Source: Candidatus Uabimicrobium amorphum
GTDB taxonomy: Bacteria; Planctomycetota; Uabimicrobiia; Uabimicrobiales; Uabimicrobiaceae
Assembly: GCF_009002475.1 (NCBI RefSeq)
Contig: NZ_AP019860.1
Span: 1,798,001 to 1,862,000, forward strand
DNA: 64,000 nt
Direction of reading: 5' to 3'
Shown here: piece after piece, positions 35,409-43,563 of the stretch
Layout of the letters: each line of letters starts with the position of its first letter
Position numbering within the stretch: position 1 is the first letter of the stretch
The notes under the pieces: model-generated
The model's database searches: none
What the model was told of the DNA's origin: nothing
What the model saw: only the letters and a program-made list of their open reading frames with translations
Program-made: the position numbers and the translations under genes

Positions 35409-38316
35409 ATGGATATTGTTTCTACTGTTGGTAGTCAACGTTATTGGGCAAAACGAATTTGATAAACATGTGCGTAAACTGACCAAACAATTAAAGTCTC
35501 CAGATGAACAAAGCAAGATTGCAGCGCTTCATTCTCTTGGACATTTAGGAGAACATGCGGCGCCAGCAATTCCCATGATGATTAGTCTGCTAAAAAAGCC
35601 GCAAAGTAAAGTAGCGCAAAAAACTTTGGAAACTTTCGCACGTTTGGGAGCTGTAGCAAAACCTGCTGGCTATGAACTCATAAAATTACTGTCATCGAAA
35701 GACAAAAAAACAGTATTGTTGGTGCGTAAAGCCCTTATCGCAATGAAGGACGGCGCTGTTGGACAACTTTTAAAAAATATAGACCATGAGTCCACAAAAG
35801 TTCGCTGCCATATTCTTTTCATATTAGGCGAAATTAGATCTCTTGATACGCACTCGTTTATTCTCAACAAACTCAACGACAATGAGTGGCAAGTTCGTTT
35901 TGCCGCTCTAGAAGCTCTGGGGAAAATAGGTGCCAATAAAGCGCAACAGGAAGTATTACAAAGATTGTTCGATGAAAATCTACAAGTGCAAATTCTCGCT
36001 GTCAAAACTTGTGGGGCGATAAAACCGGCAAATGAAATGTTCTTGCCTCCTCTAGCAAAAATTTTTGCGAAAGATTCACTAGTCTTGCGCAAGGCTATTT
36101 TACAAAGCATCAGCGACATGAAAATCACTTCGGTCAAAATCAACAAAATATTGGTGCGCAGCTTACGCAACAAAAAGATGCAAAAGCTGGCAATAAAAGC
36201 GATCGGTAAAATACGTAGCGTGAAAATGACCAAAGAATTGTTGCCCTTTTTACAAGATAGCAACACCAATATAAAAATAGCTGCCATTGATAGTATCGGA
36301 AATTTAGAAAATGAAGCCCTGGTTTTTCTCGACGACCTTATCCCCATCGCCACCGATGGAAGTGTTCGCGTGCGTATGCACACCGCAAACGCTATTGGTA
36401 AAATAGGAGAAAAAGCCGCGACAGCGGCAATGCCTGTGCTATTATCTTTATTGGAAGACATAGAAAGTGAAGTACAAACTTACGCGGCCATCGCTCTAGG
36501 AAAAATGGGAAAAAAAGCCGTATCTATTTTGCGTGACATCATCATCCATAAGCCCAGACTTCGCTCTCATGCGGCCTATGCACTCGGACAAATAGGTAGA
36601 GACAGTATTCCAACGCTCATTGAATTATTAAATAAACCACAGAAAAGCGTTCAATTTTATGCCGCAGAAGCACTTGGACGCATCGAACATGAAGATACTC
36701 AGCAAGCAATTCCCATACTGATCAAACTTCTAAAACAATCCAAAAATAAACAACAGTTTGTCGAAGTATTGGGAAAAATAGGTCCTAAAGCGGCAAATGA
36801 CCTAATACCACTCCTCGCAGAAAAAAAGTGGCAGGTGCGCAAAGCGGCAGCAGATACTTTGGTACTCATCGGTCCAGCGGTGATCCCGCTTCTTGCACAA
36901 ACAGTGCGCCACAACAACAAATATGTGGTACTGTATTCCATCTCCGTTATTGGACGCCTCCAAGATAAATCTTTGGCACCTTCGTTGGTGGAAATATACA
37001 AATCAACACCCGACGCACAAATAAAAAAAAGTATTGTCATTGCCCTAGGACAGGTCAAAGAAGGGGTCTCTATTCTAAATGATGCTCTTCTTCTTCCTAG
37101 CCTACGCGAAGAAGCGCTCGTCGCTATTGAAAAAATAGCACGGGATGCCCCACAAACGGTAAATAATTTGGCCACTGTTTTGCAAAAAGAACAATGGCAT
37201 TTGCGAAAAAAAGCGGCGCGGTGCTTGAGCCAAATTGGCAAACCCGCAGTGGCAAAACTCATGGACGTTCTCGCAAACGGAGACCGTATTGCACAAGCTT
37301 TTTCGGTCATCGCATTGGGAAATATGGGACAAGACGCGGCCCAAGCGGTTCCACAACTTATTACAACTCTTCACCAAACAAACGATAAAGCCCTAAAAGA
37401 AAATATCATGTTTGCATTGGTAAGTATCAAAGTGCAAATAAAAGATATTATGATGGCTTTACAAAAATATCTCAGTAGCGAAGATCTTCGCCTCAAACGT
37501 GCCGCAATACTGGCGATCGGAAAAATGGGAGAACTAGGGGCCGTGTATATTCCAAAATTTCTTTACGAAGCGCAACAATCACCAAAGAAACTGCGTAGTG
37601 TTGTTGTAAATGCCATTGCCGAAATGGGAGAAAAAGCCATTCGCTATATTGTGCCATTTCTCAAAAACAAAGAAATGCTCCATCGCGAAATTATTGCTGC
37701 GGCACTAGGCAAAATGGGACAAAGTGCCCATAAAGCGTTGCCGTTTATTGTTTCTGCTCTAGAAAACAGTTCTGGAGATGCGCGCAAAGAGATGATAAAA
37801 GCGATTCGCGATATAGGCCCACAAGGCGCTTTCGCAATTCCAATGTTGTCGGTATTCTTACGCTACGAAGATTGGCAAGTTCGCGAACTTGCTGCCCAAG
37901 CCATCGGAGCCATGGGCAAAAAAGCAGAAATTGCCGTACCTGTATTATTGCCTTTGTTGGGGGATTCTTCGTGGCCTGTAAGAAACGCCGTGAGTGAAAC
38001 ATTGGCAAAAATAGGTGGGCAAACAACAGTGTTAGGTCTCACCACCGCTTTGCGAAAGCCTTTCGTAGAGCTACGTATCCATGCACTCATTACCTTGAAA
38101 GACCTTGGACCACAAGCTTATAGTGCTGTAGATGAAATATTAAAAATATTGCGCAGTGACTCCTCTGTTCGCGTACGAAGCAATGCGATATACGCTCTGG
38201 GAAAAATAGCCCCAAAGGAAACCAAAGTCCGTCGTGAACTTGTCAAACTGCTCAAAGATAAAAACTGGCAAATTCGCCAAGCGATTTCCTTTGTATTGAA
38301 ACAAGAAAGAGATTGA
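35401..38316 (+). CDS. Exported HEAT-repeat protein (971 aa)
   Basis: A signal peptide (M-S-K-W-I-L-F-L-L-L-V-V-N-V-I-G, cleavage near residue 16-17) is followed by an unbroken array of HEAT/PBS-lyase-type repeats. Typical units read A-x-x-A-L-G-x-I-G and V-R-x-x-A-x-x-A-L-G-K-M-G at roughly 35-38-residue spacing to the C-terminus, giving about 25 repeats. The array should form a long solenoid for protein binding. It overlaps the cytochrome gene by 8 nt and the NUDIX gene follows, so it belongs to the same transcript. It may scaffold the beta-helix/cytochrome pair at the cell envelope, which is inference from context. No catalytic motif is seen. Confidence 0.9.
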   Translation: MSKWILFLLLVVNVIGQNEFDKHVRKLTKQLKSPDEQSKIAALHSLGHLGEHAAPAIPMMISLLKKPQSKVAQKTLETFARLGAVAKPAGYELIKLLSSKDKKTVLLVRKALIAMKDGAVGQLLKNIDHESTKVRCHILFILGEIRSLDTHSFILNKLNDNEWQVRFAALEALGKIGANKAQQEVLQRLFDENLQVQILAVKTCGAIKPANEMFLPPLAKIFAKDSLVLRKAILQSISDMKITSVKINKILVRSLRNKKMQKLAIKAIGKIRSVKMTKELLPFLQDSNTNIKIAAIDSIGNLENEALVFLDDLIPIATDGSVRVRMHTANAIGKIGEKAATAAMPVLLSLLEDIESEVQTYAAIALGKMGKKAVSILRDIIIHKPRLRSHAAYALGQIGRDSIPTLIELLNKPQKSVQFYAAEALGRIEHEDTQQAIPILIKLLKQSKNKQQFVEVLGKIGPKAANDLIPLLAEKKWQVRKAAADTLVLIGPAVIPLLAQTVRHNNKYVVLYSISVIGRLQDKSLAPSLVEIYKSTPDAQIKKSIVIALGQVKEGVSILNDALLLPSLREEALVAIEKIARDAPQTVNNLATVLQKEQWHLRKKAARCLSQIGKPAVAKLMDVLANGDRIAQAFSVIALGNMGQDAAQAVPQLITTLHQTNDKALKENIMFALVSIKVQIKDIMMALQKYLSSEDLRLKRAAILAIGKMGELGAVYIPKFLYEAQQSPKKLRSVVVNAIAEMGEKAIRYIVPFLKNKEMLHREIIAAALGKMGQSAHKALPFIVSALENSSGDARKEMIKAIRDIGPQGAFAIPMLSVFLRYEDWQVRELAAQAIGAMGKKAEIAVPVLLPLLGDSSWPVRNAVSETLAKIGGQTTVLGLTTALRKPFVELRIHALITLKDLGPQAYSAVDEILKILRSDSSVRVRSNAIYALGKIAPKETKVRRELVKLLKDKNWQIRQAISFVLKQERD

Positions 38317-38318
38317 TT

Positions 38319-38969
38319 GTGCTAAGAGAATTTACAAAGAAATTAAAAAAACAGTTATCACAAGATTTACCAGGTGTTGACGCTCATCGCAAGATGTCGT
38401 CATGTCTGAGGATGACGGCGGAAGAGGCACTAAAACGCAAAAAAAATGTACGCCTAAGTGCGGTCATGTTGTTACTCTACGAAAACGAAGGTAGCATTCA
38501 CACTCTTTTAATCCAGCGCTCCACATACAAGGGGGTACACAGTGCGCAAATGGCCTTACCTGGCGGTGGAAAAGAACCACAGGACATTGATTTACAACAC
38601 ACGGCCTTACGCGAAACCGAAGAAGAATTGGGAATTTGTCGCCATGAAATTAATATCATAGGGCAAATGACCAAAGTGTATATTCCTCCGAGCCGTTACG
38701 TAGTAGCACCTTACATTGGATATATGGAAAACAAACCTAGTTTTTCCCCAGATCCGCACGAAGTAGCGGAAGTCGTACAAGTACCACTAAAAGAACTCTT
38801 TGCTCCAGAGACAATAAAAAAAACTAAAGTAAACGTGAGTAGAGTGAAAATACCAATTAAAGTACCGTGTTTTGAGGTACAGCAGCGGATTGTGTGGGGA
38901 GCAACAGCGATGATGTTGAGTGAATTTTGTGATATTGTCAACCGTGACGCGAAGTTGATGTCGTTGTAG
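38319..38969 (+). CDS. NUDIX hydrolase, CoA-diphosphatase type
   Basis: The 216-residue protein has the NUDIX core A-L-R-E-T-E-E-E-L-G-I, preceded by A-L-P-G-G-G-K-E-P-Q-D. The block just upstream (L-L-I-Q-R-S, then H-S-A-Q-M-A-L-P-G-G) matches the UPF0035 signature of coenzyme A pyrophosphatases. Cleavage of CoA or a similar nucleotide-sugar diphosphate is therefore likely. The start is uncertain: GTG 38319 has GAAAGAG seven bases upstream and is chosen here, while TTG 38313 overlaps the HEAT stop. It is the last gene of the forward unit and is soluble and cytoplasmic, unlike its exported neighbours. It may be there only for co-expression. Confidence 0.88.
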   Translation: MLREFTKKLKKQLSQDLPGVDAHRKMSSCLRMTAEEALKRKKNVRLSAVMLLLYENEGSIHTLLIQRSTYKGVHSAQMALPGGGKEPQDIDLQHTALRETEEELGICRHEINIIGQMTKVYIPPSRYVVAPYIGYMENKPSFSPDPHEVAEVVQVPLKELFAPETIKKTKVNVSRVKIPIKVPCFEVQQRIVWGATAMMLSEFCDIVNRDAKLMSL

Positions 38970-38985
38970 AAAAGATACTAGCATA

Positions 38986-39026
38986 CGATGCCCCACAATC
39001 GGCTAATCGCCGACGATAGGGCATTG
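38986..39026. terminator. Hairpin between convergent NUDIX and sucA genes
   Basis: CGATGCCC...ATCGGC (38986-39003) pairs with GCCGACGAT...GGGCATTG (39009-39026) around TAATC, with an internal mismatch. It lies 17 nt after the forward gene and 28 nt after the end of the minus-strand sucA. No T-run follows on either strand, so it is only terminator-like. Confidence 0.5.
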
Positions 39027-39053
39027 TACACTAACAAAACACAAGCTAAAAAA

Positions 39054-41774
39054 CTACGACAACTTACCAAAAGCATTTTCCACAAGTTGCTTTTGTTCTA
39101 TTTGGTGTTGTTTATTGGAACCTGTTGCTGGTGCAGCGAGTTCATGTCGCGAGACGACCTTAATTTGATTGTCGAATGGCCAAGTACGTAAAATAAATGA
39201 CCATGCTCCCATATTTTTAGGCTCCTCTTGAACCCACACATATTCCTTCGCGTTTTTATATTGAGCAAACAATGTTTGCAATGTCTTCTTTGGAAAAGGA
39301 TACAACTGTTCTACGCGCAAAATCGCAACATCGGAGATATTGTTGTCTTGTTGATGTTTAATAAGGTCATATGATACCTTACCGTTACACAATAATATTC
39401 TCTTTACCTTTTTCACATCAGCAACATTATCATCTATTACCATATGGAACTTTCCAGTTGCCAGTTCCTCTAAAGGACTTTGGCACATCGGATGACGCAG
39501 CAAGCTTTTTGGAGTAAAAACAACCAGAGGCATACGAAACGGAAAAAGCATATGGCGGCGTAATAAATGGAAAAAATTGGCAGCGCTTGTGCAATTTACG
39601 ACCTGCATATTGTTATAAGCGCATAACTCTAAGAAACGCTCCATACGTGCAGAGGAGTGTTCTGGTCCTTGCCCCTCGTAACCGTGTGGCAAATACAAAA
39701 CAAGGCCGCAGTTACGCTTCCACTTCGTTTCGGAGCACGATAGAAATTGATCGATAATGATTTGCGCACCGTTTACGAAATCACCAAATTGTGCTTCCCA
39801 AATAGTTAAAGTTTTTGGATTGGCGCTTGAATAGCCAAATTCAAAACCCATAACGCCGTATTCCGACAGTGGGGAGTTGTATACAAAAAACGGTGCCTGA
39901 TCCAGAGCAATATTGTTTAGCGGTATATACTGTTCTTCCGTGTCTTCGCGTAAAATAACACTGTGACGATGCGCGAAAGTACCGCGTTTACTGTCCTGTC
40001 CACTAAGACGCACAGAAAAACCCTGGGTAAGTAGTGAAGCATATGCTAAATACTCGGCGATGGACCAATCGCATTTTCCCTCTTTCAGCAACAGCTCTTT
40101 TTGCGTATTGTAAATTCTTCTTATTTTGGGAATTACTTGGAAATCATCGGGAATTGTCAATATGTTTGTTCCCATCTTGCGTAGACTTTTTAGAGGAACT
40201 CCTGTTTCCGGAGAGTCATGAAAGTCATCGCTGTTAGGGCGTCGATATCCCGTCCAATCGCCTTTAAAAGAAGTATAAGTTGATTTAGCTCCCTCACGCC
40301 TGACGACATCGAGTTTTTGTTGTAGCATCTCTCGATAACTCACTTCAACATCCTTCATCTCGTCGGAAGTGAATGTTTTGTCTTTCAGTAGCTTCTCGAC
40401 GTAAATATTACATGGATCGGGATGTTTGGCGATGGTTTTGTATAATTTGGGTTGTGTAAAACGCGGTTCATCCGCTTCGTTGTGACCATATCTACGATAA
40501 CCAAGAAGATCTATATACACATCCGTACGAAAAGTTTGGCGATATTCCATTGCTAATTGAATGGCAAAAACAACCGCTTCTACATCATCAGCATTTACGT
40601 GGAAAACAGGAGAAAGAGTCACTTTTGCTATGTCGGTGCAATATGTACTCGAACGCCCTTCAATGTAATTGGTCGTGAAACCAACTTGATTGTTGAGCAC
40701 AACGTGAATCGTACCTCCAGAGTGGTATCCTGGAAGAGTGGACATTTGGCTTACTTCGTACACAATTCCCTGACCTGCAATCGCGGCATCTCCGTGAATT
40801 AAAATAGGTACTATTTTACTCGCGTCTCCGTTATAGCGTTTGTCAATTTTTGCTCTCACGACTCCCTGGGTAACAGGTCCTACCGCTTCAAGGTGTGAAG
40901 GATTTGGGATTAAATTCAAGTGGACATTTTTATCTAAGCGTGTCTTTACATCACTTGAATAACCGAGGTGATACTTTACATCTCCTGCAAATACCGCCTC
41001 AACAAAAGCGTTACCTTCAAATTCAGCAAACATTTCATCGTAACTTTTTTGCAGTATATTGGCGAGAACATTCAGACGACCACGGTGCGCCATACCAATA
41101 ACGAATTCATCCACTCCCAGCTCTGCGCCCTTTTCAATGATTGTATCTAATCCAGGGATCACAGACTCTACTCCCGAGAGAGAAAATCGTTTCTGCCCGA
41201 TATATTTAGTGTGCAAAAAGTTTTCGAAAACAACAGCGTTGGTTAATTTCGCTAAAATATGTTTTTTATCTGCCAGGGAAAACTGCGGAGTATTTCGCGA
41301 TTTTTCCATTTTTTCCTGTAACCATTTAATGCGCTCAGGGCTTCGAACAAACATATATTCCGCACCGATAGAGTTACAATATGTTTGGTTGAGATGATCG
41401 AGAATTTCTTGTAGTGTAGAAGAACCCAAACCTATCTGGTGTCCAGCTTCAAATTTGGTATTCAAGTCACTTTTAGAAAGACCAAAATTTTCGAGATCTA
41501 AAGTAGGTGTATATTTACGTCTTTCGCGCACGGGATTTGTACGCGTAAAAAAATGCCCGCGTTTGCGATATTCGTTGATTAGATTAATCACCATAATTTC
41601 TTTGTTGATCTGCGAACTTTGTTCAGGCCCTGCTTCACGACTAGCGCCAAGATCATACCCATGAAAAAAAGCTTGCCAATCGCTATCTACGCTATCAGGA
41701 TTTTGCAAATATTGTTGATATAGTGACTCAATGTATTCTGGATGGGCTTGCATAACGAACGAGAAATTTTTCAT
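39054..41774 (-). CDS. sucA: 2-oxoglutarate dehydrogenase E1 component
   Basis: The 906-residue protein is full length for SucA, the thiamine-diphosphate-dependent decarboxylase of the TCA cycle complex. It begins with the N-terminal block E-Y-I-E-S-L-Y-Q-Q-Y-L and contains G-M-A-H-R-G-R-L-N-V-L and the ThDP/Mg site G-D-A-A-I-A-G-Q-G. Later blocks are Y-R-R-Y-G-H-N-E-A-D-E-P and, in the C-terminal half, E-A-Q-F-G-D-F-V-N-G-A-Q. All active-site blocks are intact. The E2 (sucB) and E3 genes, normally adjacent, are absent from the window. The start ATG 41774 has no strong ribosome site and is preceded by the palindrome GGGTACCC at 41788-41795. A 159-bp gap separates it from the rhomboid gene, so it may have its own promoter. 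Confidence 0.96.
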   Translation of the reverse strand: MKNFSFVMQAHPEYIESLYQQYLQNPDSVDSDWQAFFHGYDLGASREAGPEQSSQINKEIMVINLINEYRKRGHFFTRTNPVRERRKYTPTLDLENFGLSKSDLNTKFEAGHQIGLGSSTLQEILDHLNQTYCNSIGAEYMFVRSPERIKWLQEKMEKSRNTPQFSLADKKHILAKLTNAVVFENFLHTKYIGQKRFSLSGVESVIPGLDTIIEKGAELGVDEFVIGMAHRGRLNVLANILQKSYDEMFAEFEGNAFVEAVFAGDVKYHLGYSSDVKTRLDKNVHLNLIPNPSHLEAVGPVTQGVVRAKIDKRYNGDASKIVPILIHGDAAIAGQGIVYEVSQMSTLPGYHSGGTIHVVLNNQVGFTTNYIEGRSSTYCTDIAKVTLSPVFHVNADDVEAVVFAIQLAMEYRQTFRTDVYIDLLGYRRYGHNEADEPRFTQPKLYKTIAKHPDPCNIYVEKLLKDKTFTSDEMKDVEVSYREMLQQKLDVVRREGAKSTYTSFKGDWTGYRRPNSDDFHDSPETGVPLKSLRKMGTNILTIPDDFQVIPKIRRIYNTQKELLLKEGKCDWSIAEYLAYASLLTQGFSVRLSGQDSKRGTFAHRHSVILREDTEEQYIPLNNIALDQAPFFVYNSPLSEYGVMGFEFGYSSANPKTLTIWEAQFGDFVNGAQIIIDQFLSCSETKWKRNCGLVLYLPHGYEGQGPEHSSARMERFLELCAYNNMQVVNCTSAANFFHLLRRHMLFPFRMPLVVFTPKSLLRHPMCQSPLEELATGKFHMVIDDNVADVKKVKRILLCNGKVSYDLIKHQQDNNISDVAILRVEQLYPFPKKTLQTLFAQYKNAKEYVWVQEEPKNMGAWSFILRTWPFDNQIKVVSRHELAAPATGSNKQHQIEQKQLVENAFGKLS

Positions 41775-41933
41775 CAGTTTGTCACGAGGGTACCCTACAT
41801 TTGGGAGGAATCGTTTTCAACACTGTGATGATAAACACGAACCCGATTCTTTTTACCTCGCATCTCCTTTCTGGGAGTAAAAATATTCCATATACTCTTG
41901 TACAAACACTCTTTGTATGAATCTTGAAAATGG

Positions 41934-42737
41934 TTAAGATTCGCGGGCGGCGAGATAACCCCATAACATACCGCACAGCAAACCCGCGCTGTGCGCATAA
42001 TTAGCTATACCAGGAATGACAAACCAGCATAGAAAAAACCACACAATCGCTAGTTTTACGACATTCTCCCCTAAATGAATGTCCCAGGTTTTGTCGAGTC
42101 GATCGCGAATCCATAGGTAACCAAATTGACCGTAGAGAACTCCGGACATACCGCCAAAAATGCTAGGACTTATCATAAATTCTGCCATATTAGATATAGT
42201 TGCAATTACAACTATTTGTGTCAAATAAAAAATAGATCCATGTTTACCTTCGATGAGAGAACCTAGGAAATTGAGCGCTAACATATTGAAAACTAAATGT
42301 AATAAATCGAAGTGAACAAAGATAGGTGTAATAATAGTCCAGTGGTGACTAAGGAAAGGATTGTGCAGTATTAGTACATGTGGTGCAATAATTTCCCGCA
42401 GTGCAGGGGAGTGGAAGAGTCCTGTAACGATGATGCATACAACAATAAATAGTTGCGTCAAAAAGGGATATTGGGGGCCTAAAACTAAAGTAACTTTTTT
42501 CGCGCGTTTCTTTTTTGCCGGCTTTTTAACGATTACATTCGCATATTTACCATCATCAGGGTTTTGCGTAAATTCGTTGCATATATTTTTTGCTGTTTCT
42601 AACTTATCTTCATCGTGTACCCATATGACATATTCGTCCTGTGAATTTTTAATCACATTTTCAATATCTTGACTTATCAGATAATTGCTTAAAGTTTGTG
42701 CGTCTTTTTGATTTTGTAACTTACCAATTTTTCTCAT
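41934..42737 (-). CDS. Rhomboid intramembrane serine protease (GlpG-like)
   Basis: The 267-residue protein has a soluble N-terminal domain (1-80, ending in a very basic patch) like that of GlpG. Six hydrophobic segments follow. The catalytic serine is Ser198 in F-G-G-M-S-G and the catalytic histidine is His249 in Y-A-H-S-A-G. The conserved H-x3-N is present in H-L-V-F-N (147-151). These residues define an active inner-membrane rhomboid that cleaves transmembrane helices; substrates are unknown. The ATG lies 4 nt after the stop of the upstream FHA gene, so both are translated from one message with the helicase. Confidence 0.92.
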   Translation of the reverse strand: MRKIGKLQNQKDAQTLSNYLISQDIENVIKNSQDEYVIWVHDEDKLETAKNICNEFTQNPDDGKYANVIVKKPAKKKRAKKVTLVLGPQYPFLTQLFIVVCIIVTGLFHSPALREIIAPHVLILHNPFLSHHWTIITPIFVHFDLLHLVFNMLALNFLGSLIEGKHGSIFYLTQIVVIATISNMAEFMISPSIFGGMSGVLYGQFGYLWIRDRLDKTWDIHLGENVVKLAIVWFFLCWFVIPGIANYAHSAGLLCGMLWGYLAARES

Positions 42738-42741
42738 AGGA

Positions 42742-43563
42742 TTATCCGTAGCGTTGCTGTGCTAATATTTTGACTAATTTATTGTTCTGTTGTACAGATA
42801 TATACTTTTTTTCTACCATCATCTCACTGAGGCGCGGTATTTTTTTGTGCTGTTCATATTTGTTTTTTTGTAAGAGAAGACATTCCTCTATTTCTTTGTC
42901 TGAGACAAAGTCGTAGTATATCGCTAATTTACCAAGTACAGTATCTTTGTGTAAAATTTTATTGTACCGGTGTTCACGGAGAAGTTCATCTATTTTTTCT
43001 TGTGAGATGAGATTTTCTTGAATAAGACCAGGAATAATAGATTGTCCTGCCGCAAGTAACTGCGTAATATGTTGATGAGATATTAATTTGTGGCGTATTG
43101 CCAAGCGTAAAATGCTCAACTCTTTTGTAACTTTGATCTTGCGTCCAAGAGGTATAATTTTTGGATCATTGTTTGCAGAAACCGCTGAAGAGTCTTCCCT
43201 GAGTGGTTGTAGTAGGGCTGGTTCTTCTCCTGTTAAGTAGTCCTTATCGTCTTCTTCCTCTTCGTGAAAAGAAAACTCTAAAAGCATTCGTCCTATTTTG
43301 ATTTTTTGTTGTGGCTGCAACTCACAGTGTTCAATTAGCTCATTATCAACAAATACTCCATTTGCAGAGAGTAAATCCGTGACATAAAAAGAATTTTTCT
43401 CGCTTGTTATCATAAAATGCAGAGAAGAACAAAGTGGATCATCTACACGAAAGTGACAAATACTTGAGCGCCCAACTAAACGCATTTGACCATACGGAAG
43501 CAAAAAAACTTGATTAAGTTGATGCTGCATTCCTTCTAAAATGATTAATTGTGCATTAGTCAT
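42742..43563 (-). CDS. FHA-domain protein with two GspE-N-like helical domains
   Basis: The first 100 residues form an FHA phosphothreonine-binding domain (V-G-R-S-S near 30-34, S-S-L-H near 46-49 and S-A-N-G-V-F-V-D-N), followed by an acidic linker. The C-terminal 130 residues contain two segments with L-G-K-L-A-I-Y-Y-D-F-V-S and L-S-E-M-M-V-E-K-K-Y-I-S. This is the pattern of the N-terminal domain of type II/IV secretion ATPases. A related segment opens the kinase that starts at 32769. The start is ATG 43563, overlapping the helicase stop by 8 nt (ATGACTAA); a TTG at 43581 is rejected. It may read out phosphorylation by one of the kinases in the window. No membrane segment is present. Confidence 0.85.
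   Translation of the reverse strand: MTNAQLIILEGMQHQLNQVFLLPYGQMRLVGRSSICHFRVDDPLCSSLHFMITSEKNSFYVTDLLSANGVFVDNELIEHCELQPQQKIKIGRMLLEFSFHEEEEDDKDYLTGEEPALLQPLREDSSAVSANNDPKIIPLGRKIKVTKELSILRLAIRHKLISHQHITQLLAAGQSIIPGLIQENLISQEKIDELLREHRYNKILHKDTVLGKLAIYYDFVSDKEIEECLLLQKNKYEQHKKIPRLSEMMVEKKYISVQQNNKLVKILAQQRYG

Noticed and set aside
35670..36461. 263-residue minus-strand frame opposite the HEAT-repeat gene
   Set aside because: It mirrors the periodic HEAT codons and has no homology or ribosome site; the forward gene is unambiguous.
41795..41998. Short minus-strand frame upstream of sucA with a basic 22-residue end (M-R-G-K-K-N-R-V-R-V)
   Set aside because: AGGAG lies immediately against its ATG with no spacing, and the peptide matches no small ribosomal or leader protein I know. 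Kept as possible leader only.
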